From Nitrospirota bacterium (lineage in GTDB: Bacteria > Nitrospirota > Thermodesulfovibrionia > Thermodesulfovibrionales > UBA9159), in the NCBI GenBank assembly GCA_021790195.1, contig JAJYIF010000006.1, forward strand, positions 1-64,000: DNA of 64,000 nucleotides, written 5' to 3'. Below, one piece after another: positions 45,655 through 55,465 of the stretch; position 1 is the stretch's first letter; each line of letters begins with the position of its first letter. The notes under the pieces are model-generated. The model saw only the letters and a list, made by a program, of their open reading frames with translations. It searched no databases and was not told where the DNA came from. The position numbers and the translations under genes are program-made.

Positions 45655-46872
45655 ATGGTCAACAGCCCTCGCTGCGACCGGTGGCTTCTGCTAATAACAT
45701 CGGTCCTTGTGTTGTTCGGAATGATCATGATATACAGTTCGACTTCGGTAGTGACGCCCCTTTTGGCAAAGAAGAACATCACGCCCTTCTTCTATGTCAG
45801 AAGGCATCTTTTCACCGTTCTGATGGGCGCCCTGTTTATGTACACGGCATTCAGGACGAGTCCCGAGACTCTCAGGAAGGCCTCGATCTACCTCCTGGTC
45901 TTTTCGTTCATTCTTCTCGTCCTTGTCTTTGTGCCGAAGATAGGTATCAGTGCGGGAGGCGCCAGGAGATGGCTGAGACTCTGGCCGTCGACCTTTCAGC
46001 CGTCCGAGCTGGTGAAACTTTCGATGGTCATATTTCTCGCGCGGTTTATGTCCATGCCTGAGTACAGGACCGACAGTATCTATTGCTTTATTATCCCCGT
46101 CGCCGTAATGGGGGTTTTCCAGGTCGTCTTCCTGAAACAGCCCGATTTCGGCTCGACCATGAGTCTTTTCCTGCTTACGATCTCCATGCTGGTCCTTTCC
46201 GGCGCCATGCTCAGGTACATCATGCTCCTTTCGGTCCTCCTTGTGCCGGTCTCGGTAAAACTCCTGATGGAACCGTACCGGCTGAAGAGGATACTTGCGT
46301 TCCTCGATCCGTGGAAGGACCCGCAGGGAGCGGGGTTTCAGCTTGTCCAATCCTTTATCGCGCTCGGAAGCGGCGGCCTTGCTGGCATCGGCCTCGGCGA
46401 AAGCAGGCAGAAGCTCTCCTTTCTCCCTGAGTCCCATACGGATTTTATCTTTTCGCTGGTCGGAGAGGAGCTCGGCTTTATCGGCGTCTTCTTTCTTGTT
46501 TCCCTGTTCTTCGCGCTTTTTCTGAGGGGCATATCCATCGCAAACAGGACGAAGGACCTTTTCGGATATTATCTCGCATCGGGTCTTTCGATGATGATAG
46601 CGCTCCAGGCCCTGATAAACTTTTCCGTTACTGCTGGACTTGTTCCCACTAAGGGTCTGCCCCTTCCGTTTGTCAGCTACGGCGGCTCTTCGCTTCTCGT
46701 GAACATGACAGCGATCGGGATTCTCCTCAGGTTGTCCAGGGGAGAAGATGTGAGGGAGGTCGTGGACAAGACAGAGGACTTGATAAAGAGGAAAAAGGCA
46801 TTTATGTCCGTATACGGGCAGAGACGGGCGCTATCCGGCCGTGGAAGAGCGAATGGCCGGGAGCTTTCATGA
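45655..46872 (+). CDS. ftsW: FtsW: SEDS-family septal peptidoglycan glycosyltransferase
   Basis: 405 residues with ten transmembrane segments. The SEDS signature GGARRWLRLWPSTFQPSE, the catalytic-loop Asp segment (about residue 270-285, LPESHTDFIFS) and the C-terminal PFVSYGGSSLLVNM are present. FtsW polymerises lipid II with FtsI at the septum. The ATG 45655 is one base after the murD stop; longer in-frame starts run through murD and are rejected. Ends four bases into murG. Confidence 0.96.
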   Translation: MVNSPRCDRWLLLITSVLVLFGMIMIYSSTSVVTPLLAKKNITPFFYVRRHLFTVLMGALFMYTAFRTSPETLRKASIYLLVFSFILLVLVFVPKIGISAGGARRWLRLWPSTFQPSELVKLSMVIFLARFMSMPEYRTDSIYCFIIPVAVMGVFQVVFLKQPDFGSTMSLFLLTISMLVLSGAMLRYIMLLSVLLVPVSVKLLMEPYRLKRILAFLDPWKDPQGAGFQLVQSFIALGSGGLAGIGLGESRQKLSFLPESHTDFIFSLVGEELGFIGVFFLVSLFFALFLRGISIANRTKDLFGYYLASGLSMMIALQALINFSVTAGLVPTKGLPLPFVSYGGSSLLVNMTAIGILLRLSRGEDVREVVDKTEDLIKRKKAFMSVYGQRRALSGRGRANGRELS

Positions 46873-47981
46873 AGGTTGTAATGGCCGGCGGAGGGACAGG
46901 CGGACATCTCTTCCCGGGTATTGCGGTGGCGGAGGAACTTATCAGGCGGAACGCAACTATGGAGGTGTGTTTCATCGGCACTACGCATGGAATTGAGGCG
47001 TCTATCGTCCCGCTCGAAGGATATCCCATAAAATATCTGAGGGCTGAAGGAGTGGTAGGGAAGACCTTGCTGAAGACCGTGAAGGCCGTGATGAAAATGT
47101 CCTTGTCCGTAATCGATTCTTACCGCCTGCTCAAGGGACTGAGGCCGGATGCCCTTGTCGGCCTGGGAGGATACGCCTCTTTCGGGCCGGTTTTTGCCGG
47201 ATCGTTGATGTCGATCCCCACGGTAATAATGGAACAGAACTCGGTGCCCGGTCTCGCAAACAAGCTCCTGGCAAGGATCGCCAAGGTGATCTGCGTGACC
47301 TACCACGAAAGCATCTCTTTCTTTCCCAAGAGCAAGACTTTTATCACCGGGAACCCCGTGAGACGGAGGATCACCACGGCAAGAAGATCGGATGCGTATG
47401 AAATCTTCGGCCTTGAAAAGGGAAAGTTCACCATCTTCGTGTTCGGGGGGAGCGCAGGGGCGAGGAAGATAAACAGCGTCCTTTGCGGCGCCTTCACCCA
47501 TCTGAACGATATCAAGGACAAGATACAGTTCCTCCACCAGACAGGGAAGGACGATTTCGAGACTGTGAGAGAGACATACAGGAAATGGGGTTTCAAGGGT
47601 GCAGTGACTGCATTCATCAGACAGATGCCGGAGGCGTATGCGGCGGCGGACCTCGTGGTCTCGAGGGCAGGCGCCACTACGCTCGCGGAGCTGACCGCGG
47701 TGGGCAGGCCGGCGATTCTCATCCCTTATCCATATTCCGCAGGACATCACCAGGAGCTCAACGCGCAGAGGCTTTCGGAGATGGGTGCGGCGCGTCTTAT
47801 ACTCGACCGCGACCTGGACGGCGAGACCCTCTCGAAGAGCATCAGAGAGCTTTTTGAGAACGCTGAGATGAGGACGGAGATGGAGCGGGCGAGCAAATCG
47901 CTCGGGAAGCCCGAGGCCGCGCAGAAGGTCGCCGAGATCGTCATGAGCCTCGTGAAGCTGGAGGACAGGAAAGGTGTTTGA
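46869..47981 (+). CDS. murG: Lipid II synthase MurG
   Basis: 370 residues, a GT-B glycosyltransferase on the inner face of the membrane that adds GlcNAc to lipid I. The N-terminal GGGTGGHLFPGIAVAEEL loop, GGYASFGPV, FGGSAGARKIN and the C-terminal VSRAGATTLAEL/PYPYSAGHHQ UDP-GlcNAc-binding segments are all present. Overlaps ftsW by four and murC by eight bases. Confidence 0.97.
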   Translation: MKVVMAGGGTGGHLFPGIAVAEELIRRNATMEVCFIGTTHGIEASIVPLEGYPIKYLRAEGVVGKTLLKTVKAVMKMSLSVIDSYRLLKGLRPDALVGLGGYASFGPVFAGSLMSIPTVIMEQNSVPGLANKLLARIAKVICVTYHESISFFPKSKTFITGNPVRRRITTARRSDAYEIFGLEKGKFTIFVFGGSAGARKINSVLCGAFTHLNDIKDKIQFLHQTGKDDFETVRETYRKWGFKGAVTAFIRQMPEAYAAADLVVSRAGATTLAELTAVGRPAILIPYPYSAGHHQELNAQRLSEMGAARLILDRDLDGETLSKSIRELFENAEMRTEMERASKSLGKPEAAQKVAEIVMSLVKLEDRKGV

Positions 47982-49368
47982 GCGCTTCAGGACCATCCAT
48001 TTCGTCGGCATAGGGGGCATAGGGATGAGCGGAATCGCCGAGGTCCTCCACAATCTGGGGTATGAGGTGACCGGCTCCGATCTGAGAGAGTCCGACACTA
48101 CTGAGAGACTGCGGGGACTCGGGGTCAGGGTCTATATAGGGCATAAGCCAGGAAACATCGACAATGCGCACGTGGTGGTCATATCATCCGCGGTCTCGGG
48201 GACCAACAGCGAGGTTGCCGAGGCCAAAGGGAGGAACATCCCCGTGATCCCGAGGGCCGAGATGCTGGCCGAACTGGGAAGACTTAAATACGGCGTGCTC
48301 GTTGCGGGCGCCCACGGCAAGACCACCACGACCTCACTCATTTCGACGATGCTGGGTCATGCCGGGCTCGACCCTACGATCGTTATAGGCGGCAAACTCG
48401 CTGCAACGGGAAGCAACGCCAGGCTCGGAAGGGGAGAATTCTTCGTAGCCGAGGCGGACGAAAGCGACGGTTCTTTTCTCAAGCTCTCACCGACCATTGC
48501 CGTGGTCACGAATATCGACAGGGAGCACATGGATTTCTTCAGGAACATGGATGCGTTGAAGGACGCTTTTCTCTCATTTATGAATAAGGTCCCTTTCTAC
48601 GGGTTGTCCATCCTCTGCAGCGAGAACGAGCATATAAGGGAGCTTCTGCCCAGGGTCCACAGAAGATATCTGACCTACGGATTTTCTGATGAAGCGGATA
48701 TCGTCGCGTCCAATTTAAGGAAAGGGTTTATGTCTGTGACCTTTGACGTTACGTTCAAGGGACAGGACCTGGGGACGTTTTCTGTCCCTATGCCGGGATC
48801 GCACAGCGTTCTGAATAGTCTTGCAAGCATCGCCGTCGGCATTGAATTGAAGGTAACCGTCGGGCAGATAAAAGAGGCACTGAGGGGTTTCAAGGGAATA
48901 CAGAGGAGATTCGAATTCAAAGGAGAAGCCGGGGGAGTGAGGTTTTTTGACGACTACGGACACCACCCTGCAGAGATACGCGCCACCCTCAGGGCCGCAA
49001 GAGAGTCCCTTTCGGGTCAGGGCGCAAAGGGCGGCAGGCTCGTGGTCCTGTTTCAGCCCCACCGGTATACGAGGACGAGAGACCTCATCAGAGAATTCGG
49101 ATCTTCCTTCTCGGACGCCGAGGTCCTTTGCATAATGGATATTTATCCTGCCGGCGAGAAGCCGATAGAAGGCGTAGATTCAGCGGCGCTTCTTCAGTCG
49201 GTCAGTGAAAACGGACATGCCGACGCAACACACATACCCGGGAGAGATTCCCTGATACCGGCCCTGATGAGCAAACTCAGACCCGACGATCTCTTTATCA
49301 CCGTAGGGGCCGGCGATGTCTGGAAGACCGGCGAGGAGCTTTTAAAGAGGATGAGGGAAAATGTATAA
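47974..49368 (+). CDS. murC: UDP-N-acetylmuramate-L-alanine ligase MurC
   Basis: 464 residues from a GTG start (MFERFRTIHFVGIGGIGMSG). The dinucleotide-like GIGGIGMSGIAEVL, the ATP loop GAHGKTTTTSL, EADESDGSF and DDYGHHPAEI motifs fix the call. It adds L-alanine to UDP-MurNAc as the first Mur ligase. Overlaps murG by eight and murB by eight bases. Confidence 0.97.
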   Translation: MFERFRTIHFVGIGGIGMSGIAEVLHNLGYEVTGSDLRESDTTERLRGLGVRVYIGHKPGNIDNAHVVVISSAVSGTNSEVAEAKGRNIPVIPRAEMLAELGRLKYGVLVAGAHGKTTTTSLISTMLGHAGLDPTIVIGGKLAATGSNARLGRGEFFVAEADESDGSFLKLSPTIAVVTNIDREHMDFFRNMDALKDAFLSFMNKVPFYGLSILCSENEHIRELLPRVHRRYLTYGFSDEADIVASNLRKGFMSVTFDVTFKGQDLGTFSVPMPGSHSVLNSLASIAVGIELKVTVGQIKEALRGFKGIQRRFEFKGEAGGVRFFDDYGHHPAEIRATLRAARESLSGQGAKGGRLVVLFQPHRYTRTRDLIREFGSSFSDAEVLCIMDIYPAGEKPIEGVDSAALLQSVSENGHADATHIPGRDSLIPALMSKLRPDDLFITVGAGDVWKTGEELLKRMRENV

Positions 49369-50293
49369 GACCATAATGGGGGAGCTGACGAGAAAGGACG
49401 CCTTTGACGGTGACCTCCTGGTCGATGAACCCATGAGACGCCACACGACTCTCCGGATAGGCGGCCCGGCAGATGTATATGCGGCCCCGGCAGACATGGT
49501 CTCTTTGAAGAACCTGCTCGCCTCGCTGAGGGATGAGAATGTTCCTGCAATGCCTCTGGGAGGAGGGAGCAATCTGCTCGTCTCGGACGAGGGAATAGAG
49601 GGCGCGGTTATCTCGACGGCCTCGCTCAATAATATCGAGGTCATCGAAGAAGATGATTTGCAGGCGAGGCTTTTTGCCGAGGCGGGGGTCCCTCTGAGCA
49701 GGCTGATGAATCTCGCAAAGCAAAAGGGCTGGAAGGGGATCGAAGGTCTGGCAGGCATCCCGGGGTCCCTTGGGGGCGCTGTCCGGGGCAACGCCGGCTC
49801 GTTCGGATATGAGATGAAAAATGTGATCGAGTCGGTGACGGTGATCGACGGGAAAGGGAATATTCTTCCCATAAGCAGAGAGCATCTCGGCTTCGGCTAC
49901 AGGGCGGCGAATATTCCTGACGGAGCAGTCATCCTGAGTGCAAACATGAGGTTTCAGAAAGACGATGAGCAGAAGGTCGCAAGCAGGGTGAACGACTTCC
50001 TCCGTGAAAAGCTGGCCAAACAGCCGGTGTCGCAGCTCTCCGCGGGATGCGTATTCAGGAACCCCCGGGGGTCTCACGCGGGTATGCTGATCGACCGGGC
50101 CGGCTGCAAAGGGATGAGAAGAGGGGATATCGAGGTGAGCGGACTCCATGCGAATTTCTTTGTGAACATGGGCAGCGGGACATGCGCAGATTTTGCCGCG
50201 CTTATGGAAGAAGTCCGGGAGAGAGTCTTGAAATCGTCGGGGATCGAGCTGGAGCCGGAGATAAAGATTGCCGGAAGAAATGCTGAAAGATAA
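49361..50293 (+). CDS. murB: UDP-N-acetylenolpyruvoylglucosamine reductase MurB
   Basis: 310 residues. FAD-binding motifs [29 protein letters not shown] and [16 protein letters not shown], and the C-terminal [15 protein letters not shown] segment of type II MurB. It reduces the enolpyruvyl group to make UDP-MurNAc with NADPH. Being beside murC is common in clusters of this type. Confidence 0.96.
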   Translation: MYKTIMGELTRKDAFDGDLLVDEPMRRHTTLRIGGPADVYAAPADMVSLKNLLASLRDENVPAMPLGGGSNLLVSDEGIEGAVISTASLNNIEVIEEDDLQARLFAEAGVPLSRLMNLAKQKGWKGIEGLAGIPGSLGGAVRGNAGSFGYEMKNVIESVTVIDGKGNILPISREHLGFGYRAANIPDGAVILSANMRFQKDDEQKVASRVNDFLREKLAKQPVSQLSAGCVFRNPRGSHAGMLIDRAGCKGMRRGDIEVSGLHANFFVNMGSGTCADFAALMEEVRERVLKSSGIELEPEIKIAGRNAER

Positions 50294-51236
50294 GAAGATA
50301 GGCGTGCTGATGGGAGGAGTCTCAGCGGAACGGGAAGTCTCGCTGAGGAGCGGGACGGCGGTATTCAATGCGCTGAAGGGTCTCGGCTATAACGTTGTAG
50401 CCGTTGACGCCGGACCCGACATCTGCGAAGTATTGAAGAAGGAGAGGATAGAGACTGCCTTCCTGACTCTCCACGGCGGGCATGGAGAGAACGGGGCTCT
50501 TCAAGGGCTCCTTGAGGTCATGGGGATTCAGTACACAGGTTCGGGTGTCCTTGCCTCCGCGCTCGCAATGGACAAGGAGGCATCAAAGAAGGTATTTCTC
50601 TACCACGGTATACCGGTGCCGCCGTTTGCAATGGTTCAAGGTTCAAGGTTCAAGGTTCAAGGTTCGGGAAAGGGCCTTGATCTGACAACTCTGAGCTCTG
50701 AATTGAAGATTGATTTCGGTCTGCCCTGGGCCATAAAACCGGCGGCGGAGGGCTCGAGCATAGGCGTCAATATAGCAAAAGAAGCGTCTTCCGTGGCTGC
50801 GGCAATGGAAGAGGCCCTGAGATTTTCGGACAGGGTGATCGTTGAAAGCTTCGTCTCAGGGAAGGAGATACAGACGGGTATTCTTAATGACTCCATCTTA
50901 GGCTCTGTGGAGGTGAGACCGAAGGTGGGGTTCTACAGTTACGAGGCCAAGTACACGCCCGGCCTTACCGAGTATGTTCTTCCGCCGGAGCTCCAGCCGG
51001 AGATTCTTCAGGAAACGGAAAAGGCGGCCCTGGCGGCTCACAGGGCGCTGGGATGCAAAGGCGCAACAAGGGTGGACCTGATAGTGGATGCCGATGGCGC
51101 CCCTTTCGTCCTTGAAGTGAACACCATCCCCGGCATGACAGAGACCAGTCTCCTCCCGAAGATCGCCGCCACGGCCGGACTCGATTTCCGTTCTCTTGTG
51201 GAGGCGATACTGGAAGCAGTGGAAGGAAGAAGATAG
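50280..51236 (+). CDS. ddl: D-alanine-D-alanine ligase, with an in-frame tandem-repeat insertion
   Basis: 318 residues. ATP-grasp enzyme that joins two D-alanines: [14 protein letters not shown] at the start, [17 protein letters not shown], and the late [16 protein letters not shown] metal/ATP segment. ATG 50280 overlaps murB by 14 bases and gives the usual [13 protein letters not shown] start; a TTG at 50268 adds four residues. After VPPFAMV about 20 residues ([15 protein letters not shown]...) are encoded by four and a half copies of a 7-bp repeat plus flanking sequence; they lie in the central-domain loop and are not found in ordinary Ddl proteins. Confidence 0.95.
   Translation: MLKDKKIGVLMGGVSAEREVSLRSGTAVFNALKGLGYNVVAVDAGPDICEVLKKERIETAFLTLHGGHGENGALQGLLEVMGIQYTGSGVLASALAMDKEASKKVFLYHGIPVPPFAMVQGSRFKVQGSGKGLDLTTLSSELKIDFGLPWAIKPAAEGSSIGVNIAKEASSVAAAMEEALRFSDRVIVESFVSGKEIQTGILNDSILGSVEVRPKVGFYSYEAKYTPGLTEYVLPPELQPEILQETEKAALAAHRALGCKGATRVDLIVDADGAPFVLEVNTIPGMTETSLLPKIAATAGLDFRSLVEAILEAVEGRR
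50633..50665 (+). repeat. 7-bp tandem repeat (GGTTCAA) inside ddl
   Basis: Four exact GGTTCAA units and a partial fifth (GGTTC) sit in frame in ddl and are read as [12 protein letters not shown] related but weaker pattern (AAGTTCAAGGTCCGAGGTCCG) occurs in the first codons of the carboxypeptidase gene at about 43100. Confidence 0.85.
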
Positions 51237-51238
51237 AC

Positions 51239-52021
51239 ATGAAACGCTCCGGCCGGAAAGATAAGGTTTCACAGAGGCGGGAACCGGGAAGAATCTGGAA
51301 GACCTTCTTTGGAAAACGGACCCTTGTGATTGCTGCCGCGCTTCTCATCGCATGCTCCCTTGCGGCAGGCGGAGTGCGGCTCTACAGGATAAGCGCGGAG
51401 CTTTTTCCCATCAGGGAGATCGTCTTCCATGGAAATATGCACTTGTCGGACGGGGACCTTAAGTCTCTGATCGGCAGCAACCCGAAGGAGGGGCTTTTCC
51501 GGCTGTCAGCAAGGGGAATTTCGGAGAAGCTCCTGAAGTCTCCGTGGATCAGGGACGTGAGTGTGCGGAAGGATTTTCCGGACAGGGTCTCGGTTAGGGT
51601 CCGTGAGGCTTCTCCGTTTGCGATTCTCGAGCTGAAAGGACGCGCCTTTCTCATCGATGAAAAAGGGAGGATGCTGGAGGAGATGAAAGGGGCGGTGCCG
51701 TTTCTTCCAGTGATTACGGCAGACCCTTTCAATAACCAAGACGTCTTTAAGGAGGCGATTCGCCTTGCCGGGGTGTTGAAAGAGAAGAGGATCGCGACCG
51801 AGAGGAACGTGGAGATAGTCGCCGACAAGACCCCCGAGAGTATCTCGATCATATTGGACAACGTCCTTGTCAAGATCGGCCAGGGGGATTATGAGGAGAA
51901 ACTGAACAGGCTATTTCAGTTAGAGGACGAGATAAAGAAAAGGGCGATCTCTGTGGATTATGTGGACCTCAGATTCGTAAACAGGGTTGTGGTCAAGCCG
52001 ATCAGCGAGGTGGTGAAATGA
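51239..52021 (+). CDS. ftsQ: FtsQ/DivIB-type division protein
   Basis: 260 residues. A basic N-terminal tail, one transmembrane segment (about 30-48), a POTRA domain (about 58-128: FPIREIVFHGNMHLSDGDLKSLIG) and an FtsQ beta domain. It joins FtsL/FtsB to the septal ring. It starts three bases after ddl and overlaps ftsA by four bases. Confidence 0.92.
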   Translation: MKRSGRKDKVSQRREPGRIWKTFFGKRTLVIAAALLIACSLAAGGVRLYRISAELFPIREIVFHGNMHLSDGDLKSLIGSNPKEGLFRLSARGISEKLLKSPWIRDVSVRKDFPDRVSVRVREASPFAILELKGRAFLIDEKGRMLEEMKGAVPFLPVITADPFNNQDVFKEAIRLAGVLKEKRIATERNVEIVADKTPESISIILDNVLVKIGQGDYEEKLNRLFQLEDEIKKRAISVDYVDLRFVNRVVVKPISEVVK

Positions 52022-53265
52022 GCCGCAACGGTGATTTTGCGGTCGGCCTCGACATAGGCACGACCAAGATATGCGCCATATACGGCAGATGGGAAAAAGA
52101 GAGGGTCAATATCGTTTCCGTCGGGTCATGTCCGTCCCTTGGATTGAGAAAGGGCATAGTGGTGGATATGGATATGACGGCCGATTCGGTCAAGAGGGCG
52201 CTGAGGTGCGCCGGAGAAGGGACAGGAGCGGCTGCGATACGATCCGTCGTGGTCGGCATCGCCGGGGGTCATATCAAGGGGTTTACGGGTTATGGCGCGA
52301 TAGGCATAAGGGGCGGCGTGGTCAGACAGGACGACGTCGACAGGCTTGTCGACTCCGCGGGCGCCGTCTGCGTCCCGGTGGACCGCGAGATACTCCACGT
52401 CATCCCCTCCGGCTTCAGGATTGACGGCAGCAACGGCATAAACGACCCAGTGGGATTGCGCGCGGAGAGACTGGAGGCGGACGTCCATATCGTCACAGGC
52501 TCGGTCACTTCCGTCAGGAACCTCATCAAGTGCTGCGAGATGGCCGAGGTGAGGGTGAAGGACATCGTGCTTGAGCCCCTTGCCTCGGCCGACGCGGTGC
52601 TTGCAGAGGATGAGAAGAACAGGGGTGTAGTTCTTATAGATATAGGCGGGGGGACTACCGACATTGCTGTTTACAAGGACGGGATGCTTAAACATACTGC
52701 CGTCCTCGCACTGGGCGGAAATCATATAACGAACGACATAGCTCTGGGGCTGGGGATCTCCTCGGACGAGGCTGAGAGGATAAAGAAACTGTCCGGCTAC
52801 AGCATGACCGGAATGGCGGATGAAAACGGAAGTGTAGAGATTAGAAGAGAAGAGAACAAGGCGGAGAAACTGCCGCTGAGACGGCTCACCGAAATTATAG
52901 AGCCGAGATGCGAGGAGCTTATGCTGCTCATAAAGAAGGAAGTTGATATCGCGGCAAGGGAAGGCGCGGGGGACAGAAAGATGTCTTCGCGCTTTTCCGG
53001 AGTTGTGCTCACAGGAGGCACCGCGCTGCTCAAGGGCATCGACAGCATGGCGAAGCTGACCCTCGGTCTTCCCGTGAGGATCGGGACGCCCGCTGGCGTC
53101 GTGAACAAGGGTTTTGTGAACGGCCCCGAGTTCGCCACCGGAGTCGGACTTCTTCGCTACGGCCTTGAAAGTCAGGACGGAGACGACGAATGGTCCGATG
53201 CTCCGCTCACGGCAAACGGCATATTCGAAAAGATGAAATATTGGGTCAAAGGACTTTTTCAATAA
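52018..53265 (+). CDS. ftsA: Cell division protein FtsA
   Basis: 415 residues of the actin-like family. VGLDIGTTKICAIYG (phosphate 1), the SHS2 1C domain (about 85-165), VVLIDIGGGTTDIAVYKDG (phosphate 2) and VVLTGGTALLKGI (adenosine) motifs are present, and the amphipathic C-terminal helix (IFEKMKYWVKGLFQ) would bind the membrane. FtsA anchors FtsZ filaments. Confidence 0.97.
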   Translation: MSRNGDFAVGLDIGTTKICAIYGRWEKERVNIVSVGSCPSLGLRKGIVVDMDMTADSVKRALRCAGEGTGAAAIRSVVVGIAGGHIKGFTGYGAIGIRGGVVRQDDVDRLVDSAGAVCVPVDREILHVIPSGFRIDGSNGINDPVGLRAERLEADVHIVTGSVTSVRNLIKCCEMAEVRVKDIVLEPLASADAVLAEDEKNRGVVLIDIGGGTTDIAVYKDGMLKHTAVLALGGNHITNDIALGLGISSDEAERIKKLSGYSMTGMADENGSVEIRREENKAEKLPLRRLTEIIEPRCEELMLLIKKEVDIAAREGAGDRKMSSRFSGVVLTGGTALLKGIDSMAKLTLGLPVRIGTPAGVVNKGFVNGPEFATGVGLLRYGLESQDGDDEWSDAPLTANGIFEKMKYWVKGLFQ

Positions 53266-53288
53266 TAAAGGAGAAAGGAGGAGTGAAG

Positions 53289-54446
53289 ATGTTTGAGATC
53301 GATGATGTGAAAGGGCAGGCAGCGAGGTTGAAGGTTGTTGGGGTGGGAGGCGCCGGAGGCAATGCGATAAACAATATGATCGCCTCCAATCTCCAGGGAG
53401 TAGAGTTCATAGCGATAAATACGGACACCCAGGTCCTCGATACTTCCTTTGCGCCGACAAAGGTGCAGATAGGGGCCTCCATCACAAAGGGGCTCGGGGC
53501 GGGGTCCAACCCCGAGATCGGCAAGCAGTCGGCTCTGGAAGACCGCGCCTCCATAGCCGAGAGACTCGAAGGCTCCGACATGGTCTTCATCACCGCGGGA
53601 ATGGGCGGCGGAACGGGCACGGGCGCGTCTCCGGTTGTTGCCGACGTGGCCCGGGAAATGGGGGCGCTGACTGTTGCGATAGTGACCAAGCCCTTTTTCT
53701 ACGAGGCAAAGATAAGGGCGATAAACGCCGAGGAAGGGATCAGGGAGCTCAGGAACCATGTGGACACGCTCATCGTGATCCCCAATGACAGGATAGCCCT
53801 CGTGGTGGAGAAGAACACTCCCCTGCTCAAGAGTTTCAGCATAGCAAACGACGTCCTCAGACAGGCGATTCAGGGTATTTCCGACATAATCATAAAGCCG
53901 GGACTCATCAACGTGGACTTTGCCGATGTCAGGACCATTATGCAGAATACGGGCAAGGCGGTCATGGGGACCGGCGTGGGTAAAGGAGAGGGCGGCGCTG
54001 CCGAGGCGGCCAAGAAGGCGATCTCGAACCCGCTTCTCGAGGACTCCTCCATCGAGGGCGCCAGAGGTATCCTGCTCAACATCACCGGCGGAATCAATCT
54101 CTCGCTGAGCGACGTGCAGGAGGCCGCATCCATAGTTTATGACTCGGCCCACGAGAATGCCGCGATAATAATCGGCAATGTCATAGACCCCGATGTAGAG
54201 GATGAGGTGAGGATCACCGTCATCGCTACGGGCTTTGAAGAGAAAAAGGAGAAGGCGGAGCTGCCGCAGATAAGGAAGTGGGTGCCGGTCAACGAGTCCG
54301 TGAATTACAGGGCCGCCGGAAGGGTCCTCGCCAAGAATTTAAGACAGGGCATCATGGTGGACAAGATCTCGACGGACCTTATGCCGTATGAGGACCCGCT
54401 CGACGTTCCGACATTCATGAGGAATATGCCGCAAAGAGACCAGTAG
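53289..54446 (+). CDS. ftsZ: Cell division protein FtsZ
   Basis: 385 residues. ATG 53289 follows GGAGGAGTG and gives the usual start (MFEIDDVKGQAARLKVVGVGGAGGNAIN). The GTP-binding GGGTGTGASPVVAD signature and the T7-loop segment NVDFADVRTIM are intact. The C-terminal peptide DPLDVPTFMRNM is the conserved FtsA-binding tail. It is the last gene of the dcw cluster, 23 bases after ftsA. Confidence 0.98.
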   Translation: MFEIDDVKGQAARLKVVGVGGAGGNAINNMIASNLQGVEFIAINTDTQVLDTSFAPTKVQIGASITKGLGAGSNPEIGKQSALEDRASIAERLEGSDMVFITAGMGGGTGTGASPVVADVAREMGALTVAIVTKPFFYEAKIRAINAEEGIRELRNHVDTLIVIPNDRIALVVEKNTPLLKSFSIANDVLRQAIQGISDIIIKPGLINVDFADVRTIMQNTGKAVMGTGVGKGEGGAAEAAKKAISNPLLEDSSIEGARGILLNITGGINLSLSDVQEAASIVYDSAHENAAIIIGNVIDPDVEDEVRITVIATGFEEKKEKAELPQIRKWVPVNESVNYRAAGRVLAKNLRQGIMVDKISTDLMPYEDPLDVPTFMRNMPQRDQ

Positions 54447-54468
54447 TTTGTAGTTTCCCTCCGCACAA

Positions 54469-54497
54469 GGGGCCTCCTTCTCCCCCAGGGAGGCCCC
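54469..54497 (+). terminator. Hairpin after ftsZ
   Basis: GGGGCCTCC and GGAGGCCCC form a perfect 9-bp stem around 11 bases, 22 bases past the ftsZ stop, followed by C-rich rather than T-rich sequence. It probably marks the end of the dcw transcript. The remaining stretch to 54682 shows no gene. Confidence 0.5.
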
Positions 54498-54682
54498 ACC
54501 CCCCCCTAATCAAGGGAGCAGAATCATCATGTGGTTCACTTCGTCTTACTTGATGTTACAGACTGAGACAGGACATTAGGAAAAGTCAGCTTTTTCAGCT
54601 TAACCGTGTTTGTTGTCTAGTGAGCGTGAAGATGAATGATGGGTGGTTTGGGGGCTGGGATTAGCTACCCCAGGCTACCCGG

Positions 54683-55021
54683 TTATGCCCCAATTATTTC
54701 AATCAGTCCTTCGACAACCCGTTCGATTTCCTCGGGCGAAACTCGTCCGATTATCTTTCCAATTCTCTCAACGGACAATGTCCGAATCTGGCTTATCTTT
54801 ACCCATGATTGTTTCGGCAAACTTCCCGTTTTCAATTCAAGGGTAAGAGGAAATCCCGCTTTTTGAGGCTGACTGATTAGGGCTACGGCAATAACCGTAC
54901 CTGATCGCTCATTGAAAATGTCCTGACTTATAATCATAACAGGTCGTAGGCCTGCTTGCTCATGGCCCCGCGCCGGGTTCAAGTCGGCCCACCTTATGTC
55001 ACCTCTCAGTATTCTGGCCAT
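54683..55021 (-). CDS. MazF/PemK-type toxin (endoribonuclease)
   Basis: 112 residues. The start RGDIRWADLNPARGHEQAGLRPVMIIS is the MazF/PemK core with the conserved GxExxxxRPxxIIS pattern; KQSWVKISQIRTL and a C-terminal helix complete the fold. Members cut mRNA in a ribosome-free or ribosome-bound way when the antitoxin decays. The gene overlaps the antitoxin gene by 16 bases. Confidence 0.92.
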   Translation of the reverse strand: MARILRGDIRWADLNPARGHEQAGLRPVMIISQDIFNERSGTVIAVALISQPQKAGFPLTLELKTGSLPKQSWVKISQIRTLSVERIGKIIGRVSPEEIERVVEGLIEIIGA

Positions 55022-55248
55022 TGGCCCAAATCCTCATTCAATCCTTCATCTGCCATTGCCTTCTCAAAGGCCGGATCAAGTTTCGCGCATTCTTTAGCCA
55101 AACGGGTGCGTTTTATCCTGGCAATTTTTTCCCTTACAGCCTCTTGAATGGCCTGGCTACGATTCTGAAAGATATGTTTACTGACAAAAGTGTCCAACTG
55201 ATCGATGTATTGTTCATCCAGCGTGATAGCAATCTTTGCTTTGCCCAT
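55006..55248 (-). CDS. Ribbon-helix-helix antitoxin (MazE-like)
   Basis: 80 residues. KIAITLDEQYIDQLDTFV...NRSQAIQEAVREKI is a CopG/MetJ-type ribbon-helix-helix domain; the acidic C-terminus (DPAFEKAMADEGLNEDLGQW) would wrap the toxin. ACCGGAGGTGAGTT precedes the ATG. It lies upstream of and overlaps the toxin gene, as expected for such pairs, and likely represses the promoter at 55267-55295. Confidence 0.9.
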   Translation of the reverse strand: MGKAKIAITLDEQYIDQLDTFVSKHIFQNRSQAIQEAVREKIARIKRTRLAKECAKLDPAFEKAMADEGLNEDLGQWPEY

Positions 55249-55260
55249 AAACTCACCTCC

Positions 55261-55295
55261 GGTATTACTTTATATCATACCGTTAATCTTGTCAA
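55261..55295 (-). promoter_or_regulatory. Promoter and operator of the toxin-antitoxin operon
   Basis: On the minus strand TTGACA (55295-55290), 17 bp, TAAAGT (55272-55267). The inverted repeat GGTAT-N11-ATACC (55261-55281) covers the -10 box and would suit the ribbon-helix-helix antitoxin. The following stretch up to 55465 has no gene. Confidence 0.7.
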
Positions 55296-55465
55296 TTAAG
55301 CATTTCGCAATTGCTATTCTCACGTAAGCATCAGATGCGGCCTAAGGAGCTTGCAGGCGGGAGGGACAATTAATTACCGTCCCTTACCCGATCAAGCCGA
55401 CCGCGGTATGGTATTATCTGTAAGTCAGGAACGATACTGAAATCATGCTTTGTTCGGAGGGTGTA

